Shown: positions 12,083 to 25,184, numbered from the stretch's first letter. The stretch is 64,000 nucleotides of DNA from Primula veris (GCA_963682055.1 OY821749.1:26977631-27041630), one strand, 5' to 3'. A program made the numbers and translations. Notes: generated from the letters alone by a model not told the origin.

Positions 12083-13262
12083 TAATAATGTTTAATTACA
12101 TGTTGATTATTATGTTACCGATAATAAAGTTGTATAAGAATGGTAATAAATGAATGCAGATAGCGCTATATTTATCTGGGTCCATGGTCTATTACGTTAC
12201 GCTAATGCGTTTGAAGATCATGACTTGCGCTATATCTGGAAATTGTGTTTTTAACTTTATATGACATCTAATTGAATTTAACACGTTTTGATCGATAATG
12301 CTTTGTACTAAGGTAGTATCAAAGGATACATTGAACTTGACAACTTGTTAATGAAAATTAAAATATCAGGCGCCATTTGCACTCATTAAGTTTATAAATC
12401 TGCAATACCTGTCGTAAGAGAATTCGTTACATTACTGGATACAATATTAAAGTCTTGAAAGAAAGAGTAAGAGGGGGTAAACAGCAGATACTTTAACCGA
12501 AAAAGAAAAGAACGCACAAACTTAGTGCTAACCAAACTATTATTAGTTCATTGTAATTATTGATGTTCCTAATTAAGTGCGTGACGAACAGTTAAATTAG
12601 ATATGATGTTGATTGGTCAATAATAACAGTGAAATTTTAGTCGAGATCTAGTAAGACCACTTAGCCGACCTCTGATTTAGTAGGGGAAAGGCCACTGAGG
12701 AAATCTCCATCAAGTCGGCTTTTTTTTTTTATGTAATTTGAGTCAAAATTAAGTCACGTTATTAGAAATTTGAAGGCATTATATTTTTTATATTATTTAC
12801 ATAAACCTATATACACGTTTGCTCACATATTGTTTAGATGTTAATGCTCCATGCAAGATTTTTTTAAAAAAATACAAAACCATAAGCAATTTTGGTGAAA
12901 AAATAAATCATCGTTTAGAAGTTTTTTTCTACAGATCGACGCGACAAATATAAGTCGATGACAAATAAAGAAGAGGGTTATTTTCCTAACCTGATGATCT
13001 CCGACCATCGCGCTTTCATACATTGGCAATTGGAATATTCGTTGTAGAATATTTTTTTTCTTTTACGGAAGGGAAAAATCTCAACGTTAAGAGGTCCAAA
13101 TTGAAAAAATAGCAACAAATGTTTGGGTATAGTACTAGATATTTGATTAAAAACCCGAAGGAGTATTACTTTTAACCATGGAATTATCACATCTTATATT
13201 ACAAAAATGAGAGTCATCGCTCTTATGTTATGAGGGAGCAGGGCCTGCCCTAGCAATTCAAT
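12083..13262. other. Intergenic DNA without a recognised gene
   Basis: AT-rich sequence between the hAT element and the LINE. Short frames at 12841-13190 show no domain. Confidence 0.5.
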
Positions 13263-13276
13263 ATCTAACCGGAGTC
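13263..13276 (+). repeat. LINE target-site duplication, left copy
   Basis: ATCTAACCGGAGTC, repeated exactly at 19681-19694 directly after the LINE poly(A). Confidence 0.93.
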
Positions 13277-13458
13277 AATTTCCTCATGTATTATACACAA
13301 TACCTTTTAGAGAGAGAAAGCGATTTGACGATTTAGGGTTTTTCTTCAGGCCCGCCGCCTCCTTTCTCCTTTTCTCCTACCTCCTCTCCACCACTATACA
13401 CCTATTCTCCATATTATAAATTTCACTCATATCCTAAACAAAAACCCCAAATAAGTTG

Positions 13459-15128
13459 ATGGACACAAGCGAAGAACAAAATAAACCTCCTCATAAATTG
13501 GCTGAAACAAAGGTACCAATTTCGTATGCATATGCAGTAATAGGTAATCAGACTATAACTCCGATTAATAAGGTAGATCTGAGAACCATTATCATTAATG
13601 ATATCCAAATACCTAGTAGACAACTTAGGATCAAAAACTCTAAACCAGCAATCATATTTACCAATTTAGAGATACATAGATCAGAAACTCCGCTTCAGTA
13701 TGCTCTAATAGCAAAATTTAGTAGGGGAAAGCCCAAAATTGAGGTTATCAGAGAACATATTGTTAAAAATTGGGGATTATCTGAAATTCCGATAATTGGT
13801 GTTATGGACTACATGCATATCTTCATTAAGACTATGAATGCTAAGGATTTTAACAGAGCATGGACTAGAAACAATCATGAAATAGAGGGAACCCTATTTA
13901 GACTGTTTAAATGGACAACTGATTTCTCTCTCATAACAGAGTCATCAATTGCCCCTGTTTGGATTAGGTTCCCTCTGCTACCCCTCAACTTGTGTTTACC
14001 CTCTTACCTCAAGGCCATAGCCCAACCTTATGATAAATTTTTGGATACTGACTTAGCAACTCTTACACATGTCAGACCCGCTTTTGCACGTGTGTGTGTT
14101 GAGATGGATTTGCTGGAAAAAAGAGAAGATAGAATTTGGATAGGAACATCTATTGAGAATGGATACTGGCAAAAGGTAGAATTTGAAAAATTTCCTAAAT
14201 ATTGTGATAAATGTTGGCTACAAGGGCACTCTCCTAGTGAGTGTGAGAAACATGTTCCCAATATTGAAAAAGTAGTAGCTAAACCGGGGTGGGTACCAAA
14301 GAAGAACCAAGAAGACCAAAATGATCATACTGCTGAAACTGATAAAGAGAAGGGTAAACAAAAAAATATTGAAAAAGCAGAATCATCTGGGTCATATGAC
14401 ACTAGCAATATTTCTGAAGACCAAAATAGATCAAAGGCAGTAAACAATAACCAAGAGAATGCATTGCAACTTAAAGAGAAAGGTGATAGCACATGGGAAA
14501 CTGGGGTAAAAACCAACAAGGTAAATGACACCAAAGTTAACAAATATTTCAAAAAAAGGATAACAAGTGGGTACAAGTGGTCGATGAGGAACAAGTCCAA
14601 TTTCTGGTTGAGATAGAAAATAGTGGGAGCAACTTAGAGGTTACAGAGGATACCAAAAATGGGAAAAAAAATAATGCTACTTTTAGTGGAAGTGAAACTC
14701 CACTCAATAACAGCTTTAAAAACAACAACACACCTAACCCAGTAAGGACCTTGGCTTTCAGCAATGGGAAAGGGAACAACCTTTCTGAAGGAGAGGAAAT
14801 GACAATTTCAAAAAATTCCAAAAGGAAGGAAAAAGAAAAAAGAAACAAGGAAAAAAGTAAACTTCTGCAAATGGAGAGAGATATTGAATCCGGTTCCATT
14901 AAGTTGCCAAATGCCATGGAGAGTGTGATAGTATACAACTCTATTGAGAGCGTGATGGACACTTTTCATCTAGACTCAAGTACAAGAATCCAAGAGGAGG
15001 AAAGAAAAGCAACTAGCCTCACAGATGAAGACAATAAAAAGGATAAGAGACACACAAAGCCACCCTGCAGGTACACTCCTTCTAGTGTAGTCACTAGAAA
15101 GCAGAACTTTTCCTCTCTTAATGATTAA
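13459..15128 (+). pseudogene. LINE ORF1, DUF4283/zinc-knuckle RNA-binding protein, frameshifted
   Basis: The first frame runs from ATG 13459 to 14616. It contains a DUF4283 region (ITESSIAPVWIRFPLLP, then a YWQKVEFEKFP stretch) and a CX2CX4HX4C zinc knuckle (CDKCWLQGHSPSEC) near residues 258-271, as in plant L1 ORF1 proteins that coat the element's RNA. Near the A-run at about 14550 the natural reading moves to another frame (KWVQVVDEEQ) that stays open to a TAA at 15126-15128. ORF1 thus appears to have lost or gained one base. Its stop overlaps the ORF2 start by 8 nt (ATGATTAA). Confidence 0.88.
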
Positions 15129-18100
15129 TTTTGTAATTTGGAATATAAGGGGTATCTCTAATAATATTTCCCTTGCTCAAATGTCTATTTATGTTAAAAA
15201 ATATAAGTTGGATCTTATTGCTATTTTGGAACCTATGATTAAGGACTCTAAGGCTGAGGCCATTATGAGAAAATTAAAAATGGACTGTATAATTACTAAT
15301 GAGAGTAGCTTAGGTAAGATTTTGATTATGCATAAGGATCATGTTAAGTTAGATGTGGTTAGTTCCTCTTTGCAAGAAATTACTATTAAACTCTTATTTC
15401 CCACAGTTTTTTATATAACTTTTGTCTATGCCAAATGTGACTACATTTCTAGGAGAAACCTTTGGAATACTGTTAATAACCTGAATCTCAGTTCCAAACC
15501 TTTGTTAGTGGCAGGGGATTTTAACACTATTAGAAATGATTCTGAGAATCTAGGTGGTCAAACTAGGGGTGGTAAAGACAAGACTGATTTTGATGACTTT
15601 ATCAACTTTAATAAATTTAGGGATATGGATCATGCAAGTTCTAATTATACATGGAGTAAGAATAATAAAGGCAAAATGCAATTTGAAAAGCTGGATAGAG
15701 CTTTAGTGACCATGGAATGGGATAATAGTTTTCCTTTACTTAAACTTAACATATTAGAGAGAACAGTCTCTGACCATTCCCCTTTAATCTTTACTGTTTC
15801 TAAAACCATCACTCATGGACCTGTCTGCTTTAAATTTCAGAGAATGTGGATCAATCATGATAATTTTATGGAGGTAGTTATTAATAATTGGAATAGCAAT
15901 TGTCATTGTACAGGTCTCAACAGGTTTGCTTTTAAACTTAAAAGACTTAAAAGTTATCTTAAGGAATGGAATAAAAAGGTTTTTGGTAATGTCTTTAATA
16001 ATCTAACTGCTCTTAATGATGCTCTTATTTATGCTGAAAACAAGCTAGTTATGCTTGGTGATAGTTACCTAGAGGACTATAATGCTTGCTTGCTTAGTTA
16101 TAAAAATGCTATTCTTCAGGAGGAGATTTTCTTTAAGCAAAAAGCCAAAATTAAATGGCTCAAAGAGGGAGACAGGAACACTAATTTTTTCCATCAAATG
16201 ATTAAACACAAGAGATCAAAAGGTAGTATCATTCACATTACTCTCCCAGATGGTAGAATTTATGAGAATATCAAGGAAATTGAATTAGAAGCACAGAGAT
16301 TTTTCATCAACCATTTAACTGAAGAGGGAGTTACTAACAATCCTAGTCTTTTTGAAGTCATTCATAAGTCTGTTAATGAGATTGATAATAGCATGTTAAA
16401 TAGTATCCCCACAAATGATGAGGTTAAAGGTGCAGTTTTTGATATTCCCATGGATTACTCTCCTGGCCCTGATGGTTTTTCTTCCATTTTCTTTATGCAT
16501 TGCTGGGAAATTATTCACATTGATTTAGTAGAGGCTGTTATTAGGTTCTTTAAAGGAGATATTCTCCCTCTAGCTTTTAGTTCTTCTCTTATAGTTCTAA
16601 TACCTAAAGTTGATGACCCTAGTGATTTCTCACAATATAGACCCATTAGTTTATGCCAAGTTTTCTATAAAATTATCACTAAAATTATTTCCAAGAGACT
16701 TGCTCTAGTCATACCTAAAATTATCTCTACTTAGCAAAGTGGTTTTGTGAATGGTAGGTGTATTACAGATGCTATTTTACTATCCCAAGAACTCTTAAAA
16801 CACTTAGGAGACACAATTAGAGGGGGTAATGTGGTATTTAAGCTAGATATGGCCAAAGCTTTTGATAGACTAAACCGGGATTTTCTTGATAAAGTTCTTA
16901 TTGCCTTTGGGTTTGACAAGACATGGATTAAAATGGTTTTAAAGTGTGTTAAATTTGCTAACTACTCTGTTAGCATTAATGGTGTACAATCAGGATATTT
17001 CTCTTCTAACAGGGGGGTGAAACAAGGAGATCCACTATCACCAATGCTTTTTATCATTGCAGAGGAGGTTCTCAGCAGAGAATTAGAGGAGATAAATAAA
17101 AATGGTACTCTCATTCCTTACAAACTCCCTACTAATATTTCACACATTATTTTTGCTGATGATGTCCTTATTTTCACTAATGGTAGCAAACAAAACTTAG
17201 ACAAGCTTATGAGGTTTATAAATAGCTATGAATTAGCTTATGGGCAACTTCTTAATAAAAGCAAAAGTGTTTTCTTAACTTACAATAAAAATGCCAACTG
17301 TCTTTTAACTAGAAATACTATTATAGCTGCTGCCACATGCTTTATTGAGGGCAATTTCCCTACTAAATATCTGGGCATTCCCCTTCATCACTTTAAACTT
17401 ACATCTAGTATGTATGATCCTCTTATGGAGAAAATTAACAAAAAAGTGGCCAGTTAGAAAAGCTCTATTTTGTCACCTGGTGCTAAACTAACTCTTATTA
17501 AGCATGTGCTATCTTCTTATCCTATGTATCTTCTAGCTGTTCTGCAGCCCCCTAAAACTACCACTGATAAAATAAATGCAGCTTTTTCTAATTTCTTTTG
17601 GGGTACAAATCACCACTGGATTAGTTGGTATAAAATCACTAAACCAACTAGTGAGGGGGGGGGGGGGGGGGGGGGGGTGTCTGGGGATTAGAGATGTAAA
17701 TGAGATAATGAATGCTCTTCAAATGAAAATGAGTTGGAGATTACTTAATGAAGAATCTCCCTGGACTATTTTTATGTATCAAAAATACTTATCTCATTAT
17801 GTAAATTGGAATGTCCCCCATATCCTTCCACACCACTCTAATAACTGGAAGACCTTAGGTGCTAAATTACCATTACTTATTGCAAATAGTGAGTGGAGTA
17901 TCAAAGAAGGCTATGTGAGTTTTTGGTATGAAAATTGGTCAGGTAAAGGTTTACTTAGTGAGGAATTTTTTGTTATTTTCCCTAATGTTCTCCTTAAGCA
18001 AGTTATACAGGGTGCTTCTTGGGATACAACTCTTTTGAATCTCATGGGAGGAAAAGCCCTAATAACTAAGGTAACACAACTCTCTATTTGCTTAAGAAAT

Positions 18101-19240
18101 GGTACCGATATTAGATACTGGCCTCTTGCCCATAATGGAGATCTCACTTTTAAAAATGCCTATAATTATATCAAAGCCAGAAAGACTGTTGTTTTTATAG
18201 CCAAACATATTTGGAACCCTTTGCTGCCCACTAAAATCTCAGTTTACATGTGGAAATTATGGCATAATGGTATTAAACTGGAAGAAGATGTTAAAAAATA
18301 TGGTATCTCTATGGCTACCAAATGTACCTGTTGTATTAACTCTTCTTGTGACAGTATCTCCCATCTTATGGAAGGTAGCCTCATAGCAGAAAAGGTATGA
18401 AAACATTTCTATAATAACTTTGGTTACAATTACCATGTTTTAGTAGACTGGAAATCTAATGCTAATAATTGGTTTAACAACTGTGATGGTACACATTTTG
18501 GTAGAATTGCTGCTATTATCCCCCCTCTCATATTGTGGGAGATTTGGGTCAGTAAAAACAGATCTAAACAGGATGGTATCCCCATGTGTGCCACTAATAT
18601 CATTGCTAAAATTCTCAATTGGCTTAGAGAAATTAACTTTCTTATCAAACCTACATCCCCTGCTAATTACTTTCAGAATATTACATTAATAGGCTTGGGT
18701 ATTTCCTTGATTAATTGTAGAACTAAAATTCCCACTCTTGTGAGTTGGAAATGTCCTCCTTCAGGTAGACTCAAATTAAATGTAGATGGTTCAGCTAGCT
18801 CAGGTAGCTCAGGTAATGGTGGTGTGATCAGAGATTGTAAAGGTAAGATGGTCAAGGCCTATTCTTTTCATAAAAAATGTGACTTTAGTATGATGGCAGA
18901 GCTCTTGGCTCTATATAATGGCTTGATCATGCGTTATGGTATGGATTTATTTGACATTATAGTAGAATCTGATTCTAAAACCATTGTAAACTGGTGGAAC
19001 AAAGGTATTAAACCAGGTTTAAAATTCCAAGGAATTTGGGAAGATATTAGCATGCTTCTAGGCTTAATTTGCAATGACTTTTATCATGTGTACAGAGAGC
19101 AAAATCAAACAGCAGATGGCCTTGCAAAGATGGGAGCAAATGGAGCTGAGATAATCATGGACAACCCTGAGCATTTGCCTAAAAAACTCCTTGCTGTTTA
19201 CAGATTAGATCAAAATGGCACCCCCTCTTTTAGGAATTAA
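15121..19240 (+). pseudogene. LINE ORF2 (endonuclease, RT, RNase H), with stops and a frameshift
   Basis: Starts MINFVIWNIRG, the N-terminus of an apurinic-like endonuclease, with AGDFN and SDHSPL motifs within the first 230 residues. Reverse transcriptase motifs follow: QYRPISLCQV (about 16633), DMAKAFDRLNRDFL, KQGDPLSP and the catalytic FADD (about 17150). The C-terminus carries RNase H (LKLNVDGSASSG near 18775, then AELLALYNGL and a late DGLAKMGAN). Breaks: in-frame stops at 16732-16734 and 17455-17457, a frame change at the 23-G run 17655-17677, and a stop at 18398-18400. It is non-functional as read. Confidence 0.93.
17655..17677 (+). repeat. 23-nt poly(G) run inside LINE ORF2
   Basis: Uninterrupted G run at a place where related proteins have a short EGGLG-like sequence. 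It changes the reading frame from 1 to 2. Confidence 0.9.
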
Positions 19241-19680
19241 ATACTTATAGACTGTAATTAGAATGGGTGACTTTCACTATTGTAATGTGCTTTTCTAGTT
19301 AAACTGCTTTTAAGGATATTGCTAAAATGAGTTGTTTCTAAATATTAGTAGTTTGAGACTTTGTGTTTAAAAAAATTACTCACCTTAGATCACATCTGAT
19401 CTGTTTTTATGGGAGCAATAAGGTTAGGGGGTATAAGGAGAAGAAAGAGTTTTTTGAACTCATTTCTTGACTATTAGGCTTTATGATAATAGCTTATGTT
19501 AGCTTTTTCCTAAAAAAGCAGTTTTAGGGCCCTATTATTCCAAGCTTTGTTTTATCTTTGCTATGATTGATATCACAGTTTGTTGTTTTACCATGATTCT
19601 TAAGGACCACTATGGGGGGTCTATCCCATAGAAGACTTTGTTGTTTGGAAATAATAATAGAGCCGTTATTAAAAAAAAAA

Positions 19681-19694
19681 ATCTAACCGGAGTC
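19681..19694 (+). repeat. LINE target-site duplication, right copy
   Basis: ATCTAACCGGAGTC, identical to 13263-13276. Confidence 0.93.
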
Positions 19695-20958
19695 TGAATT
19701 TCAGCAGTCTTTTACACTTCGTCTGAAAACAAAAAAATAACAACGTACCATTTTTATTGTTTTGGGTTATGGACGTACTAGACATTAAATGGTACTATAC
19801 ATGATTGTCGTCGAAATGATACGAATAGGACCTTTAACTGATTTAGAGGAAATGGACTTCGAATCTCAATCGTTGATTTTCAAGAAGTTTTGGTTTTAAA
19901 ATAAAAAATTTACTGCAAAAATGTTAGTATCATCATATGTACGCGGGTCTTAAACCCCCAGGCCTTCTACCCAGCGAGTTTATCTGACTGCGCAGCTATA
20001 CGGTCTAAACTACTACCGAACACTTTATGTTCTAAATGAACAAGTATTATATACATCTTATTAACTGAATTTTCTATATAAATGTGCAAATTACGGAAAA
20101 AAAATTGGCGCCTATATTGATGGGCAGCGCCTAAGCTAGGTAACTGGTTTGGCTCATACATGACCTGGCCCTGTGAAGAGGAGTAATTCATAGCGGGGAG
20201 TAGAGAAAAAAGTAAAGTGGACAAAAGTGCTATAATTATTTTATAAATTTAAAATTGGTAGATGAAAATTTTCCTGTTAACAAACATGCTTGACAAAAAA
20301 CAATTTGTTAACTTTAATTTGGTGGTTAAGGCACAAAGTCTCTCTGCGCAATTTGTACACTTTAAACCACATAAAGTGGACATTTTAAATTAAGAAGAAA
20401 AAGTAAATGATTTCATGCGTTCGAGGTCTTGACATCAGATATACTATCGAGAAAAAAAAATACTGTATACCTTCATAACCTCGAAGTTTCTCAACATTTA
20501 ACTTCCTGTTTTAATCTTCAAAAAAAAAAATTTGTTTTTATGATTACTCTTTATAAGGTTTTAATCCATGCATTCCTACCAAAACAAATGCCAGTTTTAT
20601 CTTGTCTATGAGGATCATATAAACCATAAAATATATGCTAAATACAACACACCGTCAATTATGGCTCAGTGCACATTTAAAGTGTTAGGCGATCCGTGTA
20701 AAATCACTTCATTCTAAAAGCAAATCTTCTACAAAAATATTTTATCAAGCTATCAATACTGAAACATATATGAAAAACTTTAGAAAGATTAAATGAATCT
20801 CACAAGATGATAGTACTACATCTATTGGAATACAAGAAAGAAAGGAAACAAATAAAGCATAATATCGTATCGAACAAAGGTTTCCTATATCTTATGATTC
20901 TTCTCCTTCACAAACCAAAAACTGAAGTCACCTTTTGTGTGTTTTTCGAGTTTGGACC
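19695..20958. other. Intergenic DNA downstream of ABI5
   Basis: AT-rich. A minus-strand frame at 19967-20224 (MNYSSSQGQVMYEPNQLPS...) has less biased composition than its surroundings but matches no family I know. It may be a relic of a transposable element. Confidence 0.35.
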
Positions 20959-23558
20959 TCACACCGGACAGCTGAAACTCCTACGCATTATTTGTATTCT
21001 CTCTTTAGTTTTCTGAGCCTTAGTTTGAGCTTTCATTTTCGCATCCTCAAAATACTGCACGAGTACGAAAAACATCATAAACAAGTCCAAGAAGAAAAGG
21101 TAACCCAACTTGGTGCATACATGCTTTTGAAAGTAGGTAGCAATAACAAAAATCTTGTTCTATCGAGAGGGCATTATTGCTCCTTTCTCTCAAAATTGGA
21201 CTGGATAACAAAAAATTATGTTTCAGAACAAATTATATCGCACACACCTCATGTGTATAGCTCAATGAGGTTGAACATCTGCATATTGCAAACATATGGC
21301 CATATGGCAAACAAAGTGAAAAAGTACAAACTCGACAAAGATAATTATCGAGCATGCAGGTGTTTCTTCCTTTTCAAAACCAGCTGGCTGTAGACATAAT
21401 TAGAGATTGTCCAATATATCAATCTTTATTGCAAATCTTCATTTTACCTGTTGTTTTCTTTTCCACTCAAGGTCAGCCTGTCAAATGAAAAAAATATTAC
21501 CATCTGACAAAAATCTTTGTATTACATAAAATTAGTGAATATAAAAATAAATCAAGACAAATTCGAATATAATTAAATGTATTTCCAAAATCTTACGAGG
21601 GCATGTTTGAGTTGCGCATTCTCGTCTTTCAACTGGTTTAGTTCTGCTTCTAATTCAACCGTATAAGCCTGCAAAAGCAGTAAAAACTTAAGATTCTACT
21701 GCAACATAAATAAATTACCTCATCTTTCCTTGAATCATCTTCCTTAATTTTTGTTGACTGTACTGATATGACACTCCCAATCATTCAAGACGTATTTCCT
21801 TACATCAAAGGGCTAGTAAAAAATTATTGCAAAAATAAAGTTCCTGTCTTCCTGAACAAGAGAAAGCTAGATCCAACTATTTCAGAACAAAATTTCTAAA
21901 CAACAATTATATATCATAAAAGTAAATTTTTCAAAAGAATCTTGGTTCATAACGTTATAACTTGAAATTTCTAGCAGAGCTTATCATAGCATTTTGTCTA
22001 TTTAAGATGATAAAACGATAATTGCAACCAACTGAGGGGATCCAATCGATCCTTTGATTGTTTCGTACCACCCAACTATATTTTTATTTCTAAACCTTTC
22101 TATAACCACCACCATCCGTAATTGTATTTGTTTTTAGTATTCACTTTCCGACTCAATTATATAAAAACCATAGTGGTGTTTTCTTAAGGATAAGTACATA
22201 ACATATGATCGTTGAGTAAACACGCATAGAAAAAAGAGCTACCATCATTTCGCATCTCAGTTTAATTTTAAAAGATACTTTAACGGTTTAACCCGGTCAA
22301 TATTTTAAAAGGCGAAAGGCGGGTCACGTAGCGCATGACCCCGCCCAATCCACTAGCCGTCTAGGCTGTGCCTGCTTTCCGGTTAGGCTCAACTTTGAGA
22401 ACACTAGACCCGGTTATTCTTTAACAAAGTAGCTCAAACTTTCTATAACCCATAATTTTCACATAGTAAAACATGCAAGAAAACAAAAAAGTAAGAAATT
22501 GAGAGTACCTGCTTTCGGGCTCTAGACCTAGCAGCGGACTCGCGGTTCTTGATCATTCTACGTTGCCGCCTCTCCACAACTTTCTCAACAGGCCCGTCTA
22601 AAATCCGTTTACGCCCACCCCTCATCCCATTCATATCCATATCGTACTGGTTTGAACCATCAACTTGGCCCCCAACGCCCATGCCATCACTCTGCGGACT
22701 AACCGGCGCCCCTCTTGACCCATACATGTAATTGACAGCTGGCACTGGCGGACCAGTTGGGTACCCTCCAGTGCCACCCCTATTTCCTTTATACACCATT
22801 GGCTCAGCATGCTGAGTATTCTGAGCCAGTGGCTGGTACGGAGGAATGTTTCCTACCATGGGCCTCGGTCCAAAACTGGTCCCAATAGCTGGTGGGCTGA
22901 GCTGGCGGAACATCCCATATGGTGGAGGCTGAGCTGGCGGTGGCGCATTGCACTGTTCATGCACTACCCCGGCTTTAACCAAGAAATCCTCTAAAGTCAT
23001 CTCCCCAAAAGTTGGTTGTGTTTGGGCCAAACCTTGGTCTTGCATATTATTGTTTTTTCCACTACTTCTGCCACCACCACCGCTATTGCTCTGATTTTGT
23101 TGTTCTTGTTGTTCTTGTTCTCGTTGGGTTCTGTGTATCTCGGACCAAACCTCGTCTACAGTTTTCCGACACAAGGGTGCGGGCAAAGTTAGAGAGCCTT
23201 GCCTTGACAAACTCACTTGGTTAGTGATCGATCTAGTACTATTCGATCCATCCACAGGAAAATGTGGTGTTGGGTTATAATCGTTATTATTACTAGTGAC
23301 GTGTGTTTGACCCTGGGCTTGTTCATGTGCTTGATTTTCTTCCGCGGTCCAGATGCTGCTTAGGAACTCATCCATGTTCATCGAGCCAAAGTTTCTACCA
23401 CTTTCACATAGAGTGTGCTGGAACGCATCGAGAGTTAGCGAGTAGATAGACGATTGTCTCGGTAGAGAGGAAAACGAGTTGATTTTCGTCTGCTGATCTC
23501 GTCGTAGCGGCGACTCAACCTCATCGTGGGACATCATGTCGGATTCTTGGACTACCAT
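20959..23558 (-). CDS. ABI5: ABI5, group A bZIP transcription factor of ABA signalling (415 aa)
   Basis: Nuclear bZIP factor binding ABRE (ACGTG) elements and acting in abscisic-acid responses in seeds and seedlings. Exons 22509-23558, 21597-21668, 21448-21477 and 20959-21054, all phase 0 with GT-AG borders. The family's conserved phospho-motif regions are present: RQSSIYSLTLDAFQ (34-47), RQGSLTLPAPLCRKTVDEVW (119-138), FGEMTLEDFLVKAGVV (184-199) and the C-terminal MRRSFSCPV (407-415). The basic region RRQRRMIKNRESAARSRARK precedes a leucine zipper (about 351-384) coded by the small exons. SMNMDEFLSSIW (59-70) is also typical of ABI5. A Gln-rich stretch lies at 145-156. The start is fixed by MVVQESD and a TATA box at 23674-23681. 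Intact in every feature I can check. Confidence 0.95.
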
Positions 23559-23673
23559 TTCTTAAACCTTTTTGTAGTCGAGATTCGTTGCAAATTTGAG
23601 TTCGGTTTAGTTCTGAAGATAGATAACAAACAAATCATCATAAGAGGAAAAAATTTCTATGCATGCTTTTAAG

Positions 23674-23681
23674 TATATATA
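23674..23681 (-). promoter_or_regulatory. ABI5 TATA box
   Basis: TATATATA about 116 bp upstream of the ABI5 ATG. The same box is kept in the duplicated copy near 55180. Confidence 0.6.
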
Positions 23682-23774
23682 GCCTCATTTCTCAGGAATA
23701 TGGTGTTAATGTTTTCGGCAAGAAATCGAATCACCAATAGGAGTATGTTAAAAGGAATTTTCTAACACTATAAA

Positions 23775-24343
23775 TGTAAGAACCCGAATTTTCGTAGAAA
23801 AATGCTGATGTAAAGAAAAAGTATTGTCCCACATCGCCTAGATATGTGAGTACCTATATGGTATATAAGTTAAGTAAACCCTTATTGCTATCACCAAGAC
23901 CTTTTTAAAATCGTACGACCCGAGAAGCGACGACGAAATCGGGCCAAAACGGATATTATTGGTGGTAGTAAACAGATGGTGGCGGTCTGGTCGGAGGACC
24001 GGGTCGTTACAATTGGTATCAAAGCCGCTATCTAGCCGATAGTGTGTGAAACACCCCCGGAAGGACGGTGTACCCAACAAGAACGTCGTGCCTGAAAGGG
24101 GAAAGAGTGTAAGAATCCGGATTTTCGTAGAAAAATACCGGTGTAAAGAGAAAGTATTGTCCCACATCGCCTAGATACGTGAGTATCTATATGGTATATA
24201 AGCTAAGAAAACTCTCCTTACTATCACTAAATCCTTTTAAAGCCGTGCGGTTCGAGAAGCGATGACGAAATCGGGTCAAAACGGACAGTATTTGTGGTAG
24301 TAAGCAGATGGTGACAGTCTGGTCGGAGGACCGGGTCGTTACA
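23775..24343 (+). mobile_element. TRIM-type miniature LTR retrotransposon (569 bp)
   Basis: Two direct repeats, 23775-24011 and 24108-24343, start TGTAAGAA and end CGTTACA and are roughly 90% alike. A primer-binding site TGGTATCAAAGCC at 24014-24026 starts 2 nt after the 5' LTR and fits the initiator-methionine tRNA 3' end. A purine tract GAAAGGGGAAAGAG precedes the 3' LTR. The internal part is only 96 bp with no ORF. Flanks are ATAAA and ATATA, a 5-bp duplication with one change. The paralogous locus at about 55266-55275 has the uninterrupted site. Confidence 0.9.
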
Positions 24344-25032
24344 ATATACACGTACATACTCGTTCGACATCATCAAGTTCAAGTTATGGGGTCTTAACAT
24401 ACAGACCAGTTCACCCAAGTCGTTTTTTTTGTATCAATGTCACTGAATGAATGGTTATGTTGCAAAGTTACTATCTTATATCTTCTAGGCATAGACTAAT
24501 CTTCAAGGCAAGATTAGTGAGATTAGTCAATCAAAGAAATAGACGTTGTGTAAAAGGCCAGGGAGGGGTTGCGCATTGGTGGTTTGTGTACAAACATAAA
24601 ATCAATTTTTTTTTTATAAAAGTAATAAAAAGTGTAAATTTTCTACTTCAGTAATACCAGACAAACTTATCTACCTTTCGTCCTTCTTCTGGTATGAGAC
24701 ACTAATAAATGAATTCAATTATAAATTAAGTCTTCGCGGACCTAAGAATACAAAACTAGGTTGATAACTCCTGGTTATTGATCTAAAATTTACGTTTATC
24801 ATCTTAGTTCTCACAATTTAATTATGGGAACAACTACAGTAACCCGACATAGATAAACAATTCTTATCTTTAAGGAAACTCCGCTAGAATTTGGTTTGGT
24901 TGAATCCTATATTATGACATATAAACAAATAAACATAATTTGACACTATAAACAACTAGTTCCCAGGCATAAAACACGATATTTCCTAATTATTGTTTCC
25001 CTTGATATATCCGATTTAGACTTACATGGACT

Positions 25033-25184
25033 CAGTGGCGGTCCAGTACTCTAGGTTGTCCAAAGTCCAGTCCAGTTTTTTTTTTTTTGCCCAAGGCCCA
25101 TTACCAAAAAAAGTATTTTTTTTTTCCAGCCCAGTTTTTACCCCAGACCGAAGTCTTACTGGACTTGGGTCTGGGCCGCCGCTG
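25033..25184. mobile_element. hAT-type MITE (152 bp)
   Basis: Termini CAGTGGCGGTCCAG and CTGGGCCGCCGCTG are inverted repeats. The flanks CATGGACT (25025-25032) and CATTGACT (25185-25192) form an 8-bp target duplication with one mismatch. The second copy of the region has a single CATAGACT with no insert. The interior has poly(T) runs and no ORF. Confidence 0.88.

Larger units (their letters stand above)
13277..19680 (+). mobile_element. LINE, L1-type non-LTR retrotransposon, near full length
   Basis: A 6.4-kb element with a short CT-rich 5' UTR, ORF1 (DUF4283 plus zinc knuckle), ORF2 (endonuclease, reverse transcriptase, RNase H), a 3' UTR and a 3' poly(A) (19671-19680). The perfect 14-bp flanking duplication marks target-primed reverse transcription. 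The ORFs contain several stops and frame changes, so it cannot now supply its own proteins. The intact TSD and full length argue for fairly recent insertion. Confidence 0.95.

Noticed and set aside
19967..20224. 85-codon minus-strand ORF as a gene
   Set aside because: No family recognised, no splice partner found, and surrounded by low-complexity AT DNA. Noted only as unassigned.
20807..21393. Plus-strand ORFs of 69 and 152 codons
   Set aside because: They overlap ABI5 exon 4 and intron 3 on the other strand and show no domain.
22549..23224. Plus-strand ORFs opposite ABI5 exon 1
   Set aside because: Shadows of the GC-richer ABI5 coding exon.
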